NCBI GenBank assembly: GCA_965220185.1
Contig: OZ244807.1
Coordinates: 1,302,001 to 1,366,000, forward strand
Length of the DNA stretch: 64,000 nucleotides
Reading direction: 5' to 3'
Source of the DNA: Azotimanducus sp965220185
GTDB taxonomy: Bacteria; Pseudomonadota; Gammaproteobacteria; Pseudomonadales; Azotimanducaceae
Part shown: positions 1-6,525 of the stretch, one piece after another
Layout: each line of letters begins with the position of its first letter
How positions within the stretch are numbered: position 1 is the first letter of the stretch
The notes under the pieces: generated by a model
Databases searched by the model: none
Told to the model about the DNA's origin: nothing
The model's input: the letters and a program-made list of their open reading frames with translations, nothing else
Made by a program: the position numbers and the translations under genes

Positions 1-20
1 GCTCGCGTGGGGATGTTGGT

Positions 21-1163
21 TCAGTTGATGTGGTCATGTGCCCAGTCCGCCATTGATGGAATGGCGATTTCAAAACCCGTGCTCGACTCCACAACGATGC
101 CTCGCTGCACGAGCGCTTCGGCAAACGCAAGCCCTTGCTCTGGCTCAAACGGAAAGTCGCCATGCACGCCGTGCCGCTCGATCACCCGCTTGCACAGGCT
201 CGCGAGCTCACGGATTGTGTTGATCGAGTGCGTTTCACGCAGCGCATCAAGCATTCGAAGGGTCAGTGCCTCATCTTGCGCAAGCAGTGGATCATTGATG
301 CGCGAGGCGTAATAGCGCGCGCGACTTTCGTCTGACTTGTCTTTGATGCGCCCGAAATCAGCACGTTCAAGGTCGCCATCCACATCCTCAAGGAGCAATT
401 CGTCGCGCAGCGCGTTTTGCGCGCGATTGAGGTGTCGCGGCCAGCCAAACGACACTCTCGCGATGCGCTGGGCAGCGTCTTCGTGGTCGCCCGTTGCGCC
501 AATCGTGTTCAGCATGTTCATGGTTGAGTCAACACACTCGCCGAGCGCCATCGCGCCCATGCTGTGAGTTGCGTCTTCCGCGAGGCGAGACATGCCGGGA
601 ATGCTCTCAATGCGTCTTTGCGTTTGACTGAGTCCCGTCAGCAACACTACGCAAGGCCAGCCTATGCCTTTCGCGTGGAGCGTCTTGAGAAATGGGTTGA
701 ACTTGTCGCCCATTGAATGAGCTTCGTCGATGTGAATGACGATGTCCGCGGATTTCGAGATTGCTTTCAATCCGCTTGACTTGACAATGTGAGCAAGCCG
801 GTCCTTACCAATGAGTGAGAGCGCGATTTCGGCCACTTCCTTGACGATCTCAGCAGGCTTGTTGGCCGCGGCAGCCGCTTCATGGATGGCAATGGCCAAG
901 CTCTCTTTATCGAAATCATCGGACTCTGAAAATCTTGTGAAGAGGGTGTGCTCGCCTGATATCTGCGATAAGTGATCCGCGAGCGATGTCTTGCCGCATC
1001 CTGGCGCTCCCTGATAGATGCGGAAGACCGCTTGTGCCTTTTGCCGGGCGGTGTCAAGCGCTGCGTTGAAAGAGGCTATCTCTGCATGCCGACCAGCAAA
1101 GAAAGGCGCAACATCACGGTCGCTCAGATGTAGCTCTCGTGCCAGTTGGCGGTCAAATGTCAC
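21..1163 (-). CDS. AAA-family ATPase (Orc/Cdc6- or TniB-like)
   Basis: A 380-residue P-loop ATPase. An N-terminal segment with GRHAEI leads into a Walker A motif GAPGCGKTS (about residues 54-62) and a Walker B motif VIHIDEAH (about 141-148), the arrangement of AAA ATPases that act on DNA or as mobile-element helpers. The C-terminal third is helical and could be a winged-helix region, but I recognise no catalytic domain there. No transposase lies beside it, so a TniB-like role cannot be shown. The start is 13 bases from a large inverted-repeat element, which may carry or disrupt its promoter. The ATPase assignment is firm; the biological role is unknown. Confidence 0.75.
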   Translation of the reverse strand: MTFDRQLARELHLSDRDVAPFFAGRHAEIASFNAALDTARQKAQAVFRIYQGAPGCGKTSLADHLSQISGEHTLFTRFSESDDFDKESLAIAIHEAAAAANKPAEIVKEVAEIALSLIGKDRLAHIVKSSGLKAISKSADIVIHIDEAHSMGDKFNPFLKTLHAKGIGWPCVVLLTGLSQTQRRIESIPGMSRLAEDATHSMGAMALGECVDSTMNMLNTIGATGDHEDAAQRIARVSFGWPRHLNRAQNALRDELLLEDVDGDLERADFGRIKDKSDESRARYYASRINDPLLAQDEALTLRMLDALRETHSINTIRELASLCKRVIERHGVHGDFPFEPEQGLAFAEALVQRGIVVESSTGFEIAIPSMADWAHDHIN

Positions 1164-1175
1164 GTTGTCACCCTG

Positions 1176-1341
1176 CTAGGAGTCTGCGCCGTAGGAAGTC
1201 ACGATAGCGAAAATCCGCTCCCGCCGCCCGTTTGGACGGTCGATTGAGGATAATATCGAGCTATATTTGACGAGATCGAACGTCCAAACGGGCGGCGGGA
1301 GCGGATTTGCAGCCGTGAATTCCTGCGGCGCAGACTCCTAG
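1176..1341. mobile_element. 166-bp MITE-like inverted-repeat element
   Basis: The ends are a perfect 15-bp inverted repeat (1176-1190 CTAGGAGTCTGCGCC and its complement at 1327-1341). Inside is a perfect 28-bp inverted repeat (1211-1238 with 1281-1308) around a 42-bp spacer. No coding capacity is visible. It lies between two minus-strand ATPase genes. A half copy of the same sequence occurs at 41779-41820, so this is a dispersed element and not just a terminator. Non-autonomous transposition is inferred. Confidence 0.7.
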
Positions 1342-1361
1342 GGCAGTCTATTTGGAGGACA

Positions 1362-2480
1362 CTACACCAGTTCGGAGAGGAAAACATGCGCCGGTGTGAC
1401 TCGGATGCCGGTCGCGGTCCGGTAGTGCTTGCGGCCCTCGGTGGCGATTTGCCAGGCTGCGGCCTTGGGGAATTTGCCCTTCAGGTATTTCAGGCCCCTT
1501 GCAGGGTCGCTGTCGGAGAGCTTGCACTCCACCAGCAGGGTCGGCTCGCGGCGGTCTGTCACGACAAAATCAACTTCGCGCCCGTCGCGGTCGCGGTAAT
1601 AGTGGAGCGCCAAGTCATCACCGAAGGCATCCTGGCGCCAATGCACCCACTTCAGCAGGTGGCAGGCGACAAGATTCTCGAACCTCGCCCCTGCATCAGG
1701 AATGATCGACCAGTCGAAGTGGAAGTGCTTGGTTTCCTTCTGCACTGCTCGGCTATTTTGGCCGGTCAGCGGGGATAAGCGAAAGATCGTGTACAGGCGC
1801 TCGAAAGCGTCGAGCCACGCGCTCATCGTGTGGTGGCTCACTCGCAGGAGCTCTCGCAGCGCATTGATTGAGAGCGGCGAGCCGACTCGGTCGGGCAGGG
1901 CGATAAGCGTCGCCTCCGCTTGGCCGAGATCGCGGATGCCTTCAAGCGAAGCTGCCTCTTCTTTGATGATGCGGCTTCGGTATTGCATCGACCAGCGACG
2001 GGCTTCCACTTCGTTCGCGCCGAGCCAAGGCTCTGGGAATCCGCCCAAGGTCAGCAGGTCTTGCAATTCGGATTTGGTGTTGAGTTCGAGTTCCGCGAAC
2101 GAGAAGGGATGCAGTCGAAGGAGATGGTAGCGGCCTTGCAGCGAATCTCCACCGAACCGATACAGATCAAGTCGGCCACTTCCGGTGACGAGTATCCGCT
2201 GGCTCGGCCCGCGGGCGTCATACAGCCCTTTAAGAAAGTTCCGCCAATGACGGTATTTGTGTATCTCATCAAACAGCCAGAGATCCGAATCGGGCAGATT
2301 GCGTTCAAGAATTCGGCTGCGGTGCTCGTCAATGTCCCAGTTCAGATAGCCATTCTCGGCGCCTTGCATGTGCTTTGCCAAGGTCGTTTTGCCGACTTGC
2401 CGCGGACCCGCGACAAAGACCATTTTGCGATCAAGGTCGCGGATGACCTGCGCGGTGAGATAACGCTGAAATGATTCCAT
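1362..2480 (-). CDS. AAA_14/DUF4143-type ATPase
   Basis: Belongs to the family of P-loop ATPases with a C-terminal DUF4143 domain. Walker A is GPRQVGKTT near the N-terminus, followed by the Walker B-like LWLFDEIHKY and a sensor-like LVTGSGRLD. The C-terminal half has the family's nuclease-like pattern DGREVDFVV...LLVECK. I chose the ATG at 2480 (MESFQRYL) over a TTG at 2498, which lies inside an inverted repeat; the homologue at 39772 starts similarly. About 370 residues is normal for the family. The function is not established; these genes are common in genomes rich in TA and R-M systems. A 45-bp piece of this gene is repeated at 3967-4011. Confidence 0.8.
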   Translation of the reverse strand: MESFQRYLTAQVIRDLDRKMVFVAGPRQVGKTTLAKHMQGAENGYLNWDIDEHRSRILERNLPDSDLWLFDEIHKYRHWRNFLKGLYDARGPSQRILVTGSGRLDLYRFGGDSLQGRYHLLRLHPFSFAELELNTKSELQDLLTLGGFPEPWLGANEVEARRWSMQYRSRIIKEEAASLEGIRDLGQAEATLIALPDRVGSPLSINALRELLRVSHHTMSAWLDAFERLYTIFRLSPLTGQNSRAVQKETKHFHFDWSIIPDAGARFENLVACHLLKWVHWRQDAFGDDLALHYYRDRDGREVDFVVTDRREPTLLVECKLSDSDPARGLKYLKGKFPKAAAWQIATEGRKHYRTATGIRVTPAHVFLSELV

Positions 2481-2492
2481 CACGCGATAGTA

Positions 2493-2556
2493 CGGCAATT
2501 TTGCACCTATTTCAAAAACCGCCGAGGCAATTATCGAAATCGGTGCAAAACTGCCG
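2493..2556. promoter_or_regulatory. inverted repeat upstream of the ATPase gene
   Basis: Arms 2493-2507 (CGGCAATTTTGCACC) and 2542-2556 (GGTGCAAAACTGCCG) pair with one mismatch across a 34-base spacer. The left arm begins 13 bases upstream of the ATPase start codon at 2480. It could be an operator for autoregulation or the relic of a small element. Confidence 0.4.
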
Positions 2557-2589
2557 AGCTTCTGCGATTCGGCGGAATCGTGCGAAAAA

Positions 2590-2627
2590 CACTTTTATGC
2601 GCGTAAAAGTGCTGATGTGTATACAAT
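2590..2627 (+). promoter_or_regulatory. palindromic operator with -10-like box
   Basis: A perfect 8-bp-arm palindrome CACTTTTA-6 nt-TAAAAGTG (2590-2611) is followed by TACAAT at 2622-2627, a good -10 box. The palindrome covers the position of the -35 box, as expected of a repressor site. It would drive the ATPase remnant and the lipoprotein gene at 2794. Confidence 0.45.
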
Positions 2628-2661
2628 CCGCGCTTGATCATCATCGTCTCAAAATCGATAC

Positions 2662-2793
2662 ATGGAACGACTCCTCACCGAAAAACTCATTGCTTGGAAA
2701 GGCCAATCAAGCCGCAAGCCTGTGCTGCTCGATGGCGCCCGCCAAGTCGGAAAGGCCTGCCTTGTCGGACACCTGTTCGGCGAGCGATGCTTT
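2662..2793 (+). pseudogene. remnant of an AAA_14-type ATPase (N-terminal 44 codons)
   Basis: The translation MERLLTEKLIAWK...LLDGARQVGKACLV is the typical N-terminus and Walker A region of a DUF4143-type ATPase, with GKA in place of GKT/S. After about 44 codons the homology stops and the same frame runs directly into a lipoprotein signal peptide. It looks like the surviving 5' end of a fourth ATPase gene, which may now supply a promoter and leader for the next gene. Confidence 0.6.
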
Positions 2794-3159
2794 GTGAACA
2801 TTCATAAACTCCTGCCTCTTGTCCTGTTCGCATTGCTTGCAACCGCTTGCGTGTCAAACAATGTGGTCCAAACCACAAAGCCCACCGACTACCAGATGAC
2901 GTGCTCGGAATTGAAAGAAGAACTCAGCACGCTTGGCGTCGCTTTTGAAGAAAGCAGGGAGGAATCTGGCGTTACTGGCGGGAACGTTGCGTTGGCCATT
3001 GTGTTCTGGCCGGGCATTATCGTCAACGAAATGAGATCGAACCGGAATCAAGATTCGATCGCAAGGCGGGCGGAACATTTGTCGCAAATATATAACGCGA
3101 AGTGCCTTGCATCTCAATCCGAAGAGGCTGCCCAACCCGATATGTCAGGGTCATCGTAA
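2794..3159 (+). CDS. small predicted lipoprotein
   Basis: From the GTG at 2794 the protein has a lysine in the n-region, a hydrophobic core LLPLVLFALL and a lipobox LATAC, giving a predicted lipidated cysteine at about residue 18. The mature part (about 100 residues) has two further cysteines, a charged helical stretch (TCSELKEELSTLG) and a hydrophobic segment around VALAIVFWPGIIV, a pattern seen in small uncharacterised lipoproteins. The frame is open upstream to 2662 through an ATPase remnant, so a longer chimaeric product could also be made. I prefer the GTG because it starts the signal peptide exactly. Function unknown. Confidence 0.65.
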   Translation: MNIHKLLPLVLFALLATACVSNNVVQTTKPTDYQMTCSELKEELSTLGVAFEESREESGVTGGNVALAIVFWPGIIVNEMRSNRNQDSIARRAEHLSQIYNAKCLASQSEEAAQPDMSGSS

Positions 3160-3181
3160 TAGCATGCGAGGTGTCATTGCC

Positions 3182-3613
3182 TCATGTCTCGGGGCTAAAA
3201 ATCTTGTAGTCTGCAAGCCAGTCAAGTGCCCAGCGGGGTGGCGGGTTCGGCCAGTTAAGCAGACCGTCTTGTAGCCAACTCCTATTTTTCAAACCCGGCA
3301 TATCCTGTCTTTTCATATGCTCATGCAGTTTGTCGTGCGGGTAGAGATAGCACTCATTGAGTAGTAAAAACGCGATGTGGATGTCCTTTCCAAAATACTT
3401 CTTATCGAGCGTCAATCGTCCCTTCAACTGAACTTTGAGAAACATATTGCCATCAATGTGACAGGCGATAAAGTCCGCGCCCTGCCAGTCATCCGACAAG
3501 CGCAGGCAGTTAAAACCATAGTCCGCGAGCAAGGCGGAGACTTTGGCAAAGTTAAAGTTCTCCTTTTGTCGAGAATGTAGCTCTTCATACGAAACACGTT
3601 CAAACATCGTCAC
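3182..3613 (-). CDS. hypothetical protein with PD-(D/E)XK-like signature
   Basis: A 143-residue protein beginning MTMFERVSYEELHSRQKENFNFAK. The middle reads GADFIACHIDGNMFLKVQLKGR, which resembles the core of PD-(D/E)XK nuclease folds (acidic residue in GxD, then QxK), as in DUF4365-type proteins. This is a motif-level resemblance only. Its first codons are duplicated at 5492-5544, and its start abuts a duplicated piece of the subtilase gene, so the gene sits at a recombination junction. It appears complete. Confidence 0.5.
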   Translation of the reverse strand: MTMFERVSYEELHSRQKENFNFAKVSALLADYGFNCLRLSDDWQGADFIACHIDGNMFLKVQLKGRLTLDKKYFGKDIHIAFLLLNECYLYPHDKLHEHMKRQDMPGLKNRSWLQDGLLNWPNPPPRWALDWLADYKIFSPET

Positions 3614-3959
3614 CTGCCTGCAATCACCCGCAAGGAAAAGCGCAGCGTCGTGCTTTCTCCCGCCTCATCGCTTGCGGTGACTTCGATGACCGCCGGGGCT
3701 AGCGTGACATCGCGCGCTTCTGGCGTGCCGCTGAAGGTCAGTGAGATGGAATCGAAGTTCAGCCAAAAGGGGTGCCCAGAAGCTGAGTATGTGAGCGCAT
3801 CCTGGTCTGGGTCGGTGAACCTGTCTTCGGGAACTTGATACATGAACGGGCGCCCGACAAAAGCGGTTTGGTTGTTGAGGCGTTTGTTGATGCTCGGTGC
3901 AAGATTGCCCGATGCATTAATATCGACAGTGCGGGTGCGCTCAAACATATGAATGCAGT
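3599..3959 (-). pseudogene. duplicated 3' end of the subtilase gene (361 bp)
   Basis: This stretch is nearly identical to 6515-6875, the 3' end of the large subtilase gene. It encodes the C-terminal Ig/cadherin-like domain (GRPFMYQVPEDRFTDPDQDA...SLRVIAG) without any of the preceding protein. The similarity stops abruptly at both ends. An open frame continues upstream to 4332 through unrelated fragments, so I regard it as a relic, not a gene. Confidence 0.8.
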
Positions 3960-3966
3960 CAATGAA

Positions 3967-4011
3967 GGTATTTGTGTATCTCATCAAACAGCCAGAGATC
4001 CGAATCGGGCA
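3967..4011 (-). pseudogene. 45-bp fragment of the DUF4143-type ATPase gene
   Basis: The 45 bases are identical to 2252-2296 within the ATPase gene at 1362-2480, in the same orientation (it encodes part of the Walker B region, LWLFDEIHKY-like). It is joined directly to the subtilase fragment on one side and to a MITE-like fragment on the other. Confidence 0.75.
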
Positions 4012-4328
4012 TATTGCCAAGGGCTGCAACGCAGCCAAGGGGCGAAATGACCAAGAATAATTCCACGAATTAACCGGACAGGACACTACGAACCCCCTCT
4101 TAATCCCGTGTGATCGCGTATGGAGTTGTCGGACTGTCCGGTGTTGTTTGACTAAGCCGTTCAATAACCGCTGTCCGAAATTGCACAAATGGCGAAGGCC
4201 GCGCGATACACGCGGCATGGAGCATGCCCCGGTCCAATTCAACATATCGGTACATTGTGACGTTCCGCATGTGACATGCCTTTTGAGCTTGGTCGCTGTC
4301 TCATTGTCAATGAGACCCATCGTGGCGA
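4008..4328. other. non-coding mosaic with MITE fragment
   Basis: Bases 4008-4044 resemble the interior of the element at 21308-21577 (shared TCGGGCATATTGCCAAG followed by a similar GC-rich stem). A perfect 9-bp inverted repeat ACCGGACAG/CTGTCCGGT (4073-4081 and 4134-4142) brackets 52 bases, and GGACACTAC at 4081-4089 matches a motif also found at 1357 and, as its complement, at 21316. No convincing gene is seen. Confidence 0.5.
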
Positions 4329-4559
4329 TCACATTAAAACATTGGCCATGCTCCCAGGTTGCTCATGCCATTCTTTTGAAATAACGTGCATTGTGATGTC
4401 AACACACGTTTGCACCGCAAGACAAAAGTTGAATGTCGCAATTTCTTGTGAGTTCTGATCTGCAGCGAAGCCTTCGAACTCGGTCGGCACAAACTTTCGA
4501 ATGCGTGTGAGATATGTCCCAAGTTCGTCGAGCTTCCTTATAACGACATTTCTGTCCAT
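4329..4559 (-). pseudogene. hepT: truncated HepT-like HEPN toxin
   Basis: The first 65 or so residues (MDRNVVIRKLDELGTYLTRI...CLAVQTCVDITMHVI) match the N-terminal helices of HepT/DUF86 HEPN ribonucleases. These are normally about 130-145 residues and carry a catalytic RX4-6H motif in the C-terminal half. Here the frame ends after 76 residues and that motif is missing, so the toxin should be inactive. It overlaps the 3' end of the MntA antitoxin gene by 22 bases, as in intact pairs. Confidence 0.65.
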
Positions 4560-4945
4560 GCATCCACCCTTCCTGTAATTGCTCGATCAGACAACCGCCC
4601 GAAATCTTCCTTTTCAATCAGGTGACGTGTCCATATGTTCGCGAAACATTCATCTGAACCAAACAACCGTATGCCTCGCAAAATGTAATCCGTGACTGGC
4701 TGTGGGACATCGTAGAGGTCCACAACATCGACTTCCAAATCAACATGCTCGGATACAGCCACTGCAATATCGGCAATCACATCTGGCGATAGTGCGCGTT
4801 CCGCAAGCACGCCTAGATCAACATCACTGTTTGGACGTGCCTGTGCTGTGGCACGCGAACCAAACAACATCGCAAGTTGCAACGACGGATGCGTTGCCTT
4901 GAGTGCATCCGAGACCAGTGAGATGAGTTGCGATCGCTCCATCAT
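4538..4945 (-). CDS. mntA: MntA-like nucleotidyltransferase antitoxin
   Basis: A 135-residue minimal nucleotidyltransferase with the exact GSX10DXD signature (GSRATAQARPNSDVD, about residues 29-43) and a further acidic strand LEVDVVDLYD. In this family the enzyme neutralises the HEPN toxin HepT by adding AMP to it. The cognate hepT lies directly downstream but is truncated, so the antitoxin is probably an orphan left after the toxin was broken. The catalytic motif itself is intact. Confidence 0.8.
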   Translation of the reverse strand: MMERSQLISLVSDALKATHPSLQLAMLFGSRATAQARPNSDVDLGVLAERALSPDVIADIAVAVSEHVDLEVDVVDLYDVPQPVTDYILRGIRLFGSDECFANIWTRHLIEKEDFGRLSDRAITGRVDAWTEMSL

Positions 4946-5006
4946 CCCATTTTAATTGACTCAGAAGAATGTTTCGCGCAATGATTGGTAAAACAGTGGG
5001 AATTAT

Positions 5007-5038
5007 GTAGCAAAATCAGCAATCACTGATTTTGCTAC
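5007..5038. promoter_or_regulatory. perfect 13-bp inverted repeat
   Basis: GTAGCAAAATCAG (5007-5019) pairs with CTGATTTTGCTAC (5026-5038) around a 6-base loop. There is no T-run, so it is more likely an operator or a leader hairpin for the gene at 5067 than a terminator. Confidence 0.45.
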
Positions 5039-5066
5039 ACTGCTATCAAAGTGACTGGCACACCGC

Positions 5067-5435
5067 ATGAAAAACGTGCTCTCATCAATCGGTCTTGCCG
5101 CTATATCTCTCGCCGCGCTCGGTGCATGGAGTTATTTGGTCTGGTCAACCACACTTGACCCAAGCCTGACGGCTGTCATCTCCGGCGCCTTTGCTGTCGT
5201 CATCGTGATTATTGCGTTCATCAACCTCAAATTCGATGGCATTCAGAAGTCCATCGACAAAGGCACCGAAGAACATGGAAAGTTGTGGGAGGCGAACAAG
5301 GAGTTGTGGGGAGCGAACAAGGAGTTGTGGGAGGCGAACAAGAAGCAAGGCGAGAGGCTAGATGCGCTTTTGCTCGCGTTGGTGAGTCCAGAGAGCGCAC
5401 GACATAGCATGCAGAAAGAGAACCCAACTGAGTAA
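5067..5435 (+). CDS. small membrane protein with heptad-repeat tail
   Basis: 122 residues. There are two hydrophobic segments (about residues 6-26 and 34-52, the second VISGAFAVVIVIIAFINL), then a charged tail with three near-identical heptads of the type ELWEANK, encoded by a 21-bp tandem repeat, which should form a coiled coil. The layout resembles small phage- or plasmid-type anchor proteins. No function can be assigned. A 13-bp inverted repeat lies 28 bases upstream of the ATG. Confidence 0.6.
   Translation: MKNVLSSIGLAAISLAALGAWSYLVWSTTLDPSLTAVISGAFAVVIVIIAFINLKFDGIQKSIDKGTEEHGKLWEANKELWGANKELWEANKKQGERLDALLLALVSPESARHSMQKENPTE
5280..5342 (+). repeat. 21-bp tandem repeat (3 copies) in a coding region
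   Basis: Three near-identical 21-bp units, each encoding a seven-residue heptad (ELWEANK/ELWGANK). Because the unit is a multiple of three, copy-number change would lengthen or shorten the coiled coil without shifting the frame. Confidence 0.7.
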
Positions 5436-5491
5436 CAACCCTGCCGTTGGTGGAAAACACTGCGGCACGCCGCATGTCTGTAGCTCATCCT

Positions 5492-5544
5492 TCCTTTTGT
5501 CGAGAATTTAGCTCTTCATACGAAACACGTTCAAACATCGTCAC
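5492..5544 (-). pseudogene. duplicated 5' end of the gene at 3182-3613
   Basis: 53 bases match 3561-3613 with one difference and encode MTMFERVSYEELNSRQKE. The rest of that gene is absent. It lies just beyond the 3' end of the tract gene at 5616-6318. Confidence 0.7.
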
Positions 5545-5615
5545 CCGCTCGCAATAATTCAATTGTTGGAAGCGCTGCCCGCCCCGCCGCCGCCGGCCAT
5601 CGCCCGGCACAGGTA

Positions 5616-6318
5616 TTAGCCGTCGAGGTCGGGGCATCCCCAGTGCCGCCTGGCCTCCTGGCTCCCTGTGGTCTGGCCGGCGAGGATCAGCGTGCCGCCC
5701 CGCGTGCCGTTGCACATGCAGTCCGCGATGTCCTGCTGGGTGGTCGCCACCGCGAAGCACCCGGTGCGGACGAACTTCGTGAGGTCGGCGCTGCCGTCGG
5801 ATTTCAGGTTCTGCTCGGCGTTGGTGAACTCGCCACGGGTCTTGAAGCAGCGTCTTATGTACGGGCTTGAGGCGGTTGTGCCAAACTGCGTTGTATAAAC
5901 AACGGCAACGTAACGTGTATTGTTCTTCAGGTTGGAGAAGTTCACATTCTTTGCTGACAATGAGCCTCCTGTTGGGACATTCCCAAGAGATTGATCGCCG
6001 ATCAAAGCCGACGATCCCCCGTTTGTCATCACCGCCACTCGCAACGCCGCGTTCGCGGCGAGATGTTGACGCCAGGCGGTCATTTGGGAATTTGTAATCC
6101 GAGGCGTGGAAAGCGTTGCAGAGGTTGTGCTGATGCTTCCAACGGAAACGCCATCCGTGCGCATTTCCGATAGGCCACCTTGGGTGCAGGCATCCGCGCC
6201 GGTGGTTGCCGGGATGACTAGCTGCGCCGCACTGGGCCCGGCCAGCACCGCCAGCAATAGGAAGAGAGTTAGTTTAGCGAGGGGGGGGGGGGGGGGGGGG
6301 GGGGGAATCTTTGCTCAT
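5616..6318 (-). CDS. secreted six-cysteine protein with poly-C tract in the signal peptide (out of frame as assembled)
   Basis: An ATG at 6318 with GGAG 8 bases upstream encodes MSKDS, then runs into 25 consecutive C (read on the minus strand), then a signal-peptide core LAKLTLFLLLAVLAG ending PSAAQ, and about 200 residues of mature protein. As assembled the start codon and the body are one base out of frame (in frame at 24 or 27 C), and the start frame stops just after the tract. The mature part starts LVIPATTGADAC and has six cysteines conserved in the paralogue at 41908 (AC, CFKTRGEF, TGC, CMCNG, CPDLD). Its NLKNNTRYVAVVY segment resembles a fibronectin III strand. Slipped-strand ON/OFF switching is the natural explanation. 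Function unknown. Confidence 0.7.
6281..6305 (-). repeat. 25-bp homopolymer (C on the coding strand)
   Basis: An uninterrupted run of 25 G on the + strand. It lies four to five codons after the start codon of the tract gene and directly before its signal-peptide core. Confidence 0.85.
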
Positions 6319-6361
6319 TGCAGTCGCTCCAGATAAGAGTGGGAATCGCCACAGGTAAGCA

Positions 6362-6370
6362 ATGATAACA
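6362..6370 (-). promoter_or_regulatory. extended -10 promoter of the tract gene
   Basis: Read on the minus strand the site is TGTTATCAT, an extended -10 (TGnTATCAT), 43 bases upstream of the ATG at 6318. The paralogue at 41908 has TGATATAAT at nearly the same distance. Confidence 0.45.
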
Positions 6371-6525
6371 TGCTTCCCAAGCAATCGATCAAGCTGGTCA
6401 GAAAACGCTTGTCTCAGCATGGAGAGATGCAAGCGCCACTGCGAACCATACGTCGCTCCGCCGCCACAGGCGGTCAAGGGCCTGGCTCTGCGGGTTTTGC
6501 CACGCAGTTCCCTTTTCAAACATCG

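Noticed and set aside
4073..4142. tRNA or small RNA in the 4.0-4.3 kb gap
   Set aside because: Only a 9-bp inverted repeat is present; no cloverleaf or terminator could be built.
3610..4332. 240-residue frame joining the subtilase fragment and neighbouring DNA
   Set aside because: The frame is an accident of fused fragments (subtilase end, ATPase piece read out of frame, MITE fragment).
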